Assembly (NCBI RefSeq): GCF_043951865.1
Contig: NZ_JBINJF010000051.1
Coordinates: 1-12,013, forward strand
Length of the DNA stretch: 12,013 bases
Direction of reading: 5' to 3'
Source of the DNA: JAMQKA01 sp043951865
Lineage (GTDB): Bacteria; Bacteroidota; Rhodothermia; Balneolales; Balneolaceae
The notes beneath the pieces are model-generated. The model was not told where the DNA came from. It saw nothing but the letters and a program-made list of their open reading frames with translations, and did not search any database. Position 1 is the stretch's first letter, and the number at the start of each line of letters is the position of its first letter. Position numbers and translations under genes: made by a program. Below, in pieces: positions 7,545-12,013 of the stretch.

Positions 7545-7563
7545 ATATCAGGTTACCTGTTAT
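7545..7563. promoter_or_regulatory. 19-bp near-perfect palindrome, possible operator
   Basis: ATATCAGGTTACCTGTTAT has two 9-base arms around one central base, and 8 of 9 pairs match (the CAGGT/ACCTG core is perfect). It sits in the 83-base gap between the SusD-like and epimerase genes. On the minus strand it overlaps a weak promoter-like pair, TTGAAC (7565-7570) and TATCTG (7542-7547), with a 17-base spacer, so the palindrome fills the spacer as a repressor operator might. It could instead act as an RNA hairpin within one long transcript. No regulator gene is visible in the window. Confidence 0.35.
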
Positions 7564-7588
7564 TGTTCAAAATGAGTAGATGAAACCG

Positions 7589-9070
7589 TTACCAACCAGG
7601 ATTTTGACTAAATCCATTAAGCCTAACTTCTTTGGCCGGTATTGGGAAAAGCAGTTGATGTTCTTCAACATTAAACATTTCAGAAGTTACTCTATTTAAT
7701 CGTTGTTTTTCTTCCGCACCATGGGCATTCATTATCTCAATAGCACGGTCTGTTCTGATCAGGTCGAACCATCTTTTATTTTCAAAAGCGAGCTCTACCC
7801 GTTGTTCTTGGTAGACCGCATCTCTGAATTCTGATTGGCTGAGTCCTGTTGCTAAGGGATCCAGCCCTGCCCTTTGGCGTACCTCATCGACGTAGCCGTA
7901 TGCTTCACTTGTAGGGCCATCGGTTTCATTAATTGCTTCAGCTAACATTAGCAATACATCCGAGTATCGATACACAGGCCAATTTTCGTCCGTTTGACCC
8001 TGTCTTTCGTATGGCGGATGGTAGTACTTTTTGATAAATGGCATGGAATCTCCAAGGGCCTCGTCAAACCCACTATTTTCCGGATCAACATAATATCCAA
8101 CCGAGGCCTCTTTTCGCTCATCTCCATCTTCATAGGCCTCTATTATACTCGGCGTAGGAATATTCATTGATTCCAACTGTCCTTGGAACCCAGTCAAGGC
8201 TACAGAAGCATTCCAGGGTCCAAACAGAAATATGAAGTTACTATTTTCGCCCTCCGCGGAAGCAGAATATTGGACCTCAAAAATTGACTCTGAGTTATTT
8301 TTATTATTCGGATTAAATACATTCTCATAATTAGGGACTAAGCTATAGTTTAAATTGGTTACTTCTCTCAAAGTGCTCACGGCTGAAGAAAAGTCTTTTT
8401 GAGTCACATATACATCGCCCAAAAGTGTAAGGGCCGCTCCCTTTGTCGCTCGTCCTATATCAGAACCTTCATAACTTGCAGGCAATCTGTTTGAAGCGTC
8501 CTCGGCATCACTTATTATTTGTTGATAAACTTGTTCAATACTTGCTCTCTCATCCGTAAATACTTCTGATGGATCCTCGATTTCTTTATTTTTTAGCGGT
8601 ACAGGGCCATATAATCGGACGAGATGGAAATAAAGTAACGCCCTAATAAACTTCGCCTCTCCAATAAACTGACTTTTCTTAGACTCTTCAGGGAAAGACA
8701 CATTTTCAATACGATTTAATACAACATTCGACTGTTGTATACCGCTATAAATAGCATCCCATACATTTTCTACTCTATCATTTACAGCATTCATCAGGAA
8801 ATAATCTACTTCCTCCCTCGGTACACAACATCTGTTATTAGGATTAAAAAAGAATGTAGTGTTGTCTGCTCGCATCTCTGTGAAGACATAAAAATCGCCT
8901 GTATATAGTGGCTGTAACTTACCGTATGCGCCATTTATAGCCGTTTCTATCTGAGATGCTGTTTGATAGTAATTCTCCCCACTTGTAAACGTAACTGGTT
9001 CTACATTAAGAGTCTCGCTACAAGCTGAAAGAACAAATATTAATGATATAAGATATATTTGAGTTTTCAT
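7589..9070 (-). CDS. SusD/RagB-family glycan-binding outer-membrane lipoprotein
   Basis: A complete 493-residue SusD/RagB-like protein. The signal MKTQIYLISLIFVLSAC has a good lipobox (LSAC, Cys17). The N-terminal SusD helical region is clear (ETAINGAYGKLQ, then VWDAIYSGIQQSNVVLNRI, and AKFIRALLYFHLVRLYGPVPL, a TPR-like family hallmark). The C-terminal half carries the usual YRYSDVLLMLAEAINE, ENKRWFDLIR and a final PIPAKEVRLNGFSQNPGW. In this family the protein lids its SusC partner at the cell surface and binds the oligosaccharide or other nutrient. It begins 12 bases after the SusC stop, as normal for the pair. An odd detail is a vicinal pair Cys81-Cys82 (NNRCCVPREE), the only cysteines besides the lipid-bearing one. 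The substrate cannot be told from sequence. Confidence 0.96.
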   Translation of the reverse strand: MKTQIYLISLIFVLSACSETLNVEPVTFTSGENYYQTASQIETAINGAYGKLQPLYTGDFYVFTEMRADNTTFFFNPNNRCCVPREEVDYFLMNAVNDRVENVWDAIYSGIQQSNVVLNRIENVSFPEESKKSQFIGEAKFIRALLYFHLVRLYGPVPLKNKEIEDPSEVFTDERASIEQVYQQIISDAEDASNRLPASYEGSDIGRATKGAALTLLGDVYVTQKDFSSAVSTLREVTNLNYSLVPNYENVFNPNNKNNSESIFEVQYSASAEGENSNFIFLFGPWNASVALTGFQGQLESMNIPTPSIIEAYEDGDERKEASVGYYVDPENSGFDEALGDSMPFIKKYYHPPYERQGQTDENWPVYRYSDVLLMLAEAINETDGPTSEAYGYVDEVRQRAGLDPLATGLSQSEFRDAVYQEQRVELAFENKRWFDLIRTDRAIEIMNAHGAEEKQRLNRVTSEMFNVEEHQLLFPIPAKEVRLNGFSQNPGW

Positions 9071-9082
9071 CTTGATCAGGAT

Positions 9083-12013
9083 TTAAAATGTTAAATTAAT
9101 TCCGGTTGTAAATATCATTGGAGTAGGATATGGATTTGAATCAAATCCTGGTACAAGGGCTCCACCCCCTGCCTGATTTCCATAATTAGTCACTTCTGGA
9201 TTTCTGCCTGCATAGTCAGTAAAAAGAAGAGGATTCTGCACGCTTATATAAAGACGTGCTCGTTGTGCCGCCATTTTATCCAACAAAGTGCTAGGTAGTG
9301 TATAACCTAAGGTGATGTTTTTCACCCACACATAGTCATTTTTTTCTACCAATTGGGAACCACTATCTCTAAACATTCTTCTACCCCTTGCAGAACCAGC
9401 AGTAGTGGGAACATAATTATTCCCAGGGTTTTCTGGTGACCTCCATCGATCCAATAGGTCACGACTAACATTAAATAAACCATCGAGCAGATACGTTGTG
9501 AATCGATTAGCCACCATTCTCTCTCCACCAACTGAACCAGTCAGCAAAACTTTAAAATCAAAATTTTTATAGGTCAGATTATTTGTCATACCCCATGTAA
9601 AATCAGGATATGGATTACCTACAATTGTGAAGTCTTCAATAGGATTTATAACGCCATCTCCATTTATATCCTTGACTCGCATATTTCCTGGAATAGCACC
9701 TGGAAATGATGGTTGAGAATCAACCTGTTGTTGATTTTGATAAATCCCATCATGCACATACCCATAAAACATACCTATTGGTTGACCAACCATGGTAATA
9801 TGGGTCGGATTTCCTTCGTAGCTTGAACCTGATAGAATTGGCTCATCACCCCGTCCTAATGCGAGAACTTCATTCTTATTGGTAGATAGATTAAGACTTG
9901 TACTCCAACTGAAACCTGATGAAACTATATTTCTTGATGTAAGGTCAAATTCCATTCCAACATTTTCGATTTCACCTCGGTTTACAAATAGATTAGAAAA
10001 CCCTGAAGATTGAGGGATTTCCACATTCAATAATAAGTCTTGCGTATTTTTCTTATAAAACTCGGTAATCAGATATAACCTATCATCGAAAACACCTATA
10101 TCCAGTCCAAGATTGAATTCACTTGTTTTTTCCCATCCTAAATTAGGATTACCCAAAGATTCCATTGTGCGGCCTCCAGCCAAACTTCCTCCCAAGATAT
10201 AATCATTGGATTCTATCTGACTCATATATGTATAATTACCAATCTTGAAATTACCCGCCTGACCATAGGAGGCTCTAAGTTTGAGGTCACTTACCCAGTC
10301 AACATCCCCCATAAATGATTCATTAGACAAGTGCCAACCAATTGCCGCGGAAGGGAAAATTCCCCATCGATTATTGGAACCAAATCGAGATGAACCGTCT
10401 CTTCTGACCGTAGCAGTTAATAGATACCTATCTTTGTAATTGTAATTTGCTCTAGCCAGATAAGAGATTAAAGACCATTCACTTTCACTGGTTGCCCCTG
10501 TAATTCTTGCAGCTGCATTAAAAGTTTGAACATCATCATCAGGGAATTCATCACCATCAAAGCTGGCGCTCTCATTAATATTTTTTTGTATGGAAAAACC
10601 AAGCAACCCAGATACGTTGTGGCCATCTCCAAAAGTATTTTGATAGCTTAAAGTATTCTCATTCACCCAATTTAAATATGACCCTCTATCATAATCCGCC
10701 TCTGGAATAGTGGGTGGGTATGTAAAAAGGGCTCCAACTGTTGAAGGTCGGAAATACTCCCTCTGACTATCTTCCCAATCAGTGTTAAAAGTAGACTTCA
10801 AAACTAAATTGTCTACGATTTCATATTCCCCAAAGATATTAAACAGAATCCGAGTGTTTCTTGATTCTTCATCAATTTCAGTTAAACTCATTAATGGATT
10901 AGGATAAGGAAAAATACCAGCTGGACCATCAATCATGGCATTGTAACTTCCGTCTTCATTATATACTGGAGGTATAGGGCTAGCAACAAGGGCATCACCA
11001 AAACCACCACCGCCTCTTCCAATCCCTCCAGTAACGGAAGATTCGCGAAATGAAAATGTAGGTGCAATATTTACACCTGCTCTAATATTAGAAGTTAAAT
11101 CTGCATCAACGTTAGCTCTTACTGAGAACCGTTGATAACCAGAGGTTTTTATTACCCCCTCCTGATTAAAATAGCCGGCTGAAACATAACTTCTGACATT
11201 CTCATTGCCTCCACTCAAACTGAAATTTAAATCATGGGTCTGTCCAACTCTTGATATTACATCAAACCAGTCCGTTCCTTCACCCAATTCTTCTGGATTT
11301 TGGTACAACTCGGGGATATCTGCATCTGTAGCCTCCCGATTTTCTTGCACTCTAATTTGATCAATGATTGATTCTTTTTTGAATCGAGCGAATTCCTCTG
11401 CATTCATTAAGTCAGGCATTTCTCTTTCCGGAATTCTCTGGAGACCGGTTTTTGCACTAATCTGAACCCTGTAATCTCCTGACCTTCCCTTCTTAGTAGT
11501 AATTAATACTACCCCATTCGCTCCTCTTGATCCATAAATGGCTGTAGCTGAAGCATCTTTAAGAACTGTAATCGATTCTATATCCTGTGGAGCTATATCA
11601 TTGATAGGATTAGAAATTTGATCTGAAGATGTTGGAAGTGGAAAGCCATCAACAACATATAAAGGATCACTACCAGCTCCGACAGCAGCTATTCCTCTAA
11701 TTTTTATCTGTGGTCCACCACCAGGTATACCATTTGATGTTCTAACACGAACACCTGCCATTTGGCCAGATAAGCTCTGATCAACACCTGAGACCGGCAA
11801 ATCTTCTACGTCTTCCATAGAAATTGTGGAAGTAGAAGTTATGACCTCCTCACTTCGCTGTGTACCATACCCAACGACGACTACATCTTCCCCGACCAAT
11901 GCTTGAGGTGTTAAAACCGCGTCAATTTGTGTTCTCCCATTGATTGGAACTTCCCGTGTTTGATAACCAATGAACGAAAACACAAGCGTATCTTGAAGAC
12001 TATTAACTGGCAG
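9083..12013 (-). CDS. SusC/RagA-family TonB-dependent outer-membrane transporter, N-terminus cut by the window edge
   Basis: The reading frame runs from the right edge, so the gene is partial at its 5' end: 976 residues are visible, beginning LPVNSLQDTLVFSFIGYQT. This is the end of the N-terminal carboxypeptidase-regulatory-like domain, so only the signal peptide and most of that domain are missing. A GTG at 11981-11983 is internal and not the start. Next come EDVVVVGYGTQ and the plug domain with the family signature DPLYVVDGFPL, then IESITVLKDASATAIYGSRG and NGVVLITTKKG. The remaining residues form the beta-barrel, which ends FTTGINLTF with a terminal aromatic as in outer-membrane barrels. 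It would import a SusD-captured glycan using TonB energy. It is the first visible gene of the cluster, so the promoter and any regulator lie beyond the right edge. Confidence 0.96.
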   Translation of the reverse strand: MPVNSLQDTLVFSFIGYQTREVPINGRTQIDAVLTPQALVGEDVVVVGYGTQRSEEVITSTSTISMEDVEDLPVSGVDQSLSGQMAGVRVRTSNGIPGGGPQIKIRGIAAVGAGSDPLYVVDGFPLPTSSDQISNPINDIAPQDIESITVLKDASATAIYGSRGANGVVLITTKKGRSGDYRVQISAKTGLQRIPEREMPDLMNAEEFARFKKESIIDQIRVQENREATDADIPELYQNPEELGEGTDWFDVISRVGQTHDLNFSLSGGNENVRSYVSAGYFNQEGVIKTSGYQRFSVRANVDADLTSNIRAGVNIAPTFSFRESSVTGGIGRGGGGFGDALVASPIPPVYNEDGSYNAMIDGPAGIFPYPNPLMSLTEIDEESRNTRILFNIFGEYEIVDNLVLKSTFNTDWEDSQREYFRPSTVGALFTYPPTIPEADYDRGSYLNWVNENTLSYQNTFGDGHNVSGLLGFSIQKNINESASFDGDEFPDDDVQTFNAAARITGATSESEWSLISYLARANYNYKDRYLLTATVRRDGSSRFGSNNRWGIFPSAAIGWHLSNESFMGDVDWVSDLKLRASYGQAGNFKIGNYTYMSQIESNDYILGGSLAGGRTMESLGNPNLGWEKTSEFNLGLDIGVFDDRLYLITEFYKKNTQDLLLNVEIPQSSGFSNLFVNRGEIENVGMEFDLTSRNIVSSGFSWSTSLNLSTNKNEVLALGRGDEPILSGSSYEGNPTHITMVGQPIGMFYGYVHDGIYQNQQQVDSQPSFPGAIPGNMRVKDINGDGVINPIEDFTIVGNPYPDFTWGMTNNLTYKNFDFKVLLTGSVGGERMVANRFTTYLLDGLFNVSRDLLDRWRSPENPGNNYVPTTAGSARGRRMFRDSGSQLVEKNDYVWVKNITLGYTLPSTLLDKMAAQRARLYISVQNPLLFTDYAGRNPEVTNYGNQAGGGALVPGFDSNPYPTPMIFTTGINLTF

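Noticed and set aside
11981..11983. GTG as the start of the SusC-like gene
   Set aside because: The frame stays open to the window edge and the upstream codons continue the carboxypeptidase-regulatory-like domain, so the gene is cut by the window instead of starting here.

Overview
The window looks like a chromosome segment of a Bacteroidota or Balneolota/Rhodothermota-type bacterium. The main reason is a SusC/SusD outer-membrane pair with typical family signatures. Weak or absent Shine-Dalgarno sequences and the short SusD lipobox signal peptide fit the same groups. I cannot name the genus from the sequence alone.

Layout. Positions 1-53 may hold the last codons of a plus-strand gene. Positions 54 to about 519 hold no gene I can support, only an AT-rich stretch with a possible promoter and one small hairpin. 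A large plus-strand gene (start called at 611, end 2575) encodes a lipoprotein of unknown function. Its signal peptide lies upstream of the only usable start codon, so its 5' end is abnormal. It meets the minus-strand genes tail to tail across a 181-base gap containing an imperfect inverted repeat (2672-2699). From 2757 to the right edge everything is on the minus strand and looks like one gene cluster. Read in transcription order it is: SusC-type TonB-dependent transporter (running off the right edge), SusD-type lipoprotein, sugar phosphate isomerase/epimerase, a 978-residue PVC-type dehydrogenase (beta-propeller, HEAT repeats, cytochrome c), and an exported ThuA-like protein. The gaps are 12, 83, 6 and 96 bases.

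How the genes may work together (inference). SusC/SusD would bind and import a glycan or glycoside across the outer membrane. The dehydrogenase and the ThuA-like protein both carry export signals, so they would act outside the cytoplasm. The dehydrogenase could oxidise the substrate and pass electrons through its own c-type heme. The epimerase lacks a signal peptide and carries the four expected metal ligands, so it would act on the product in the cytoplasm. No glycoside hydrolase, regulator or inner-membrane sugar transporter is visible here, though they could lie beyond the right edge. The set resembles oxidative (3-keto-sugar type) sugar pathways more than a classical hydrolase-based polysaccharide locus.

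Possible control elements in the cluster are a perfect 10-bp inverted repeat across the dehydrogenase stop codon (3669-3698), a 19-bp near-palindrome before the epimerase gene (7545-7563), and a small AU hairpin directly against the ThuA-like start codon (3579-3594). The lipoprotein gene at the left is visibly richer in G+C than the cluster, so a composition boundary falls near 2576-2756. Nothing here is a clear new defence or mobile system. The most interesting parts are the exported oxidation module and the abnormal 5' end of the left-hand lipoprotein gene.
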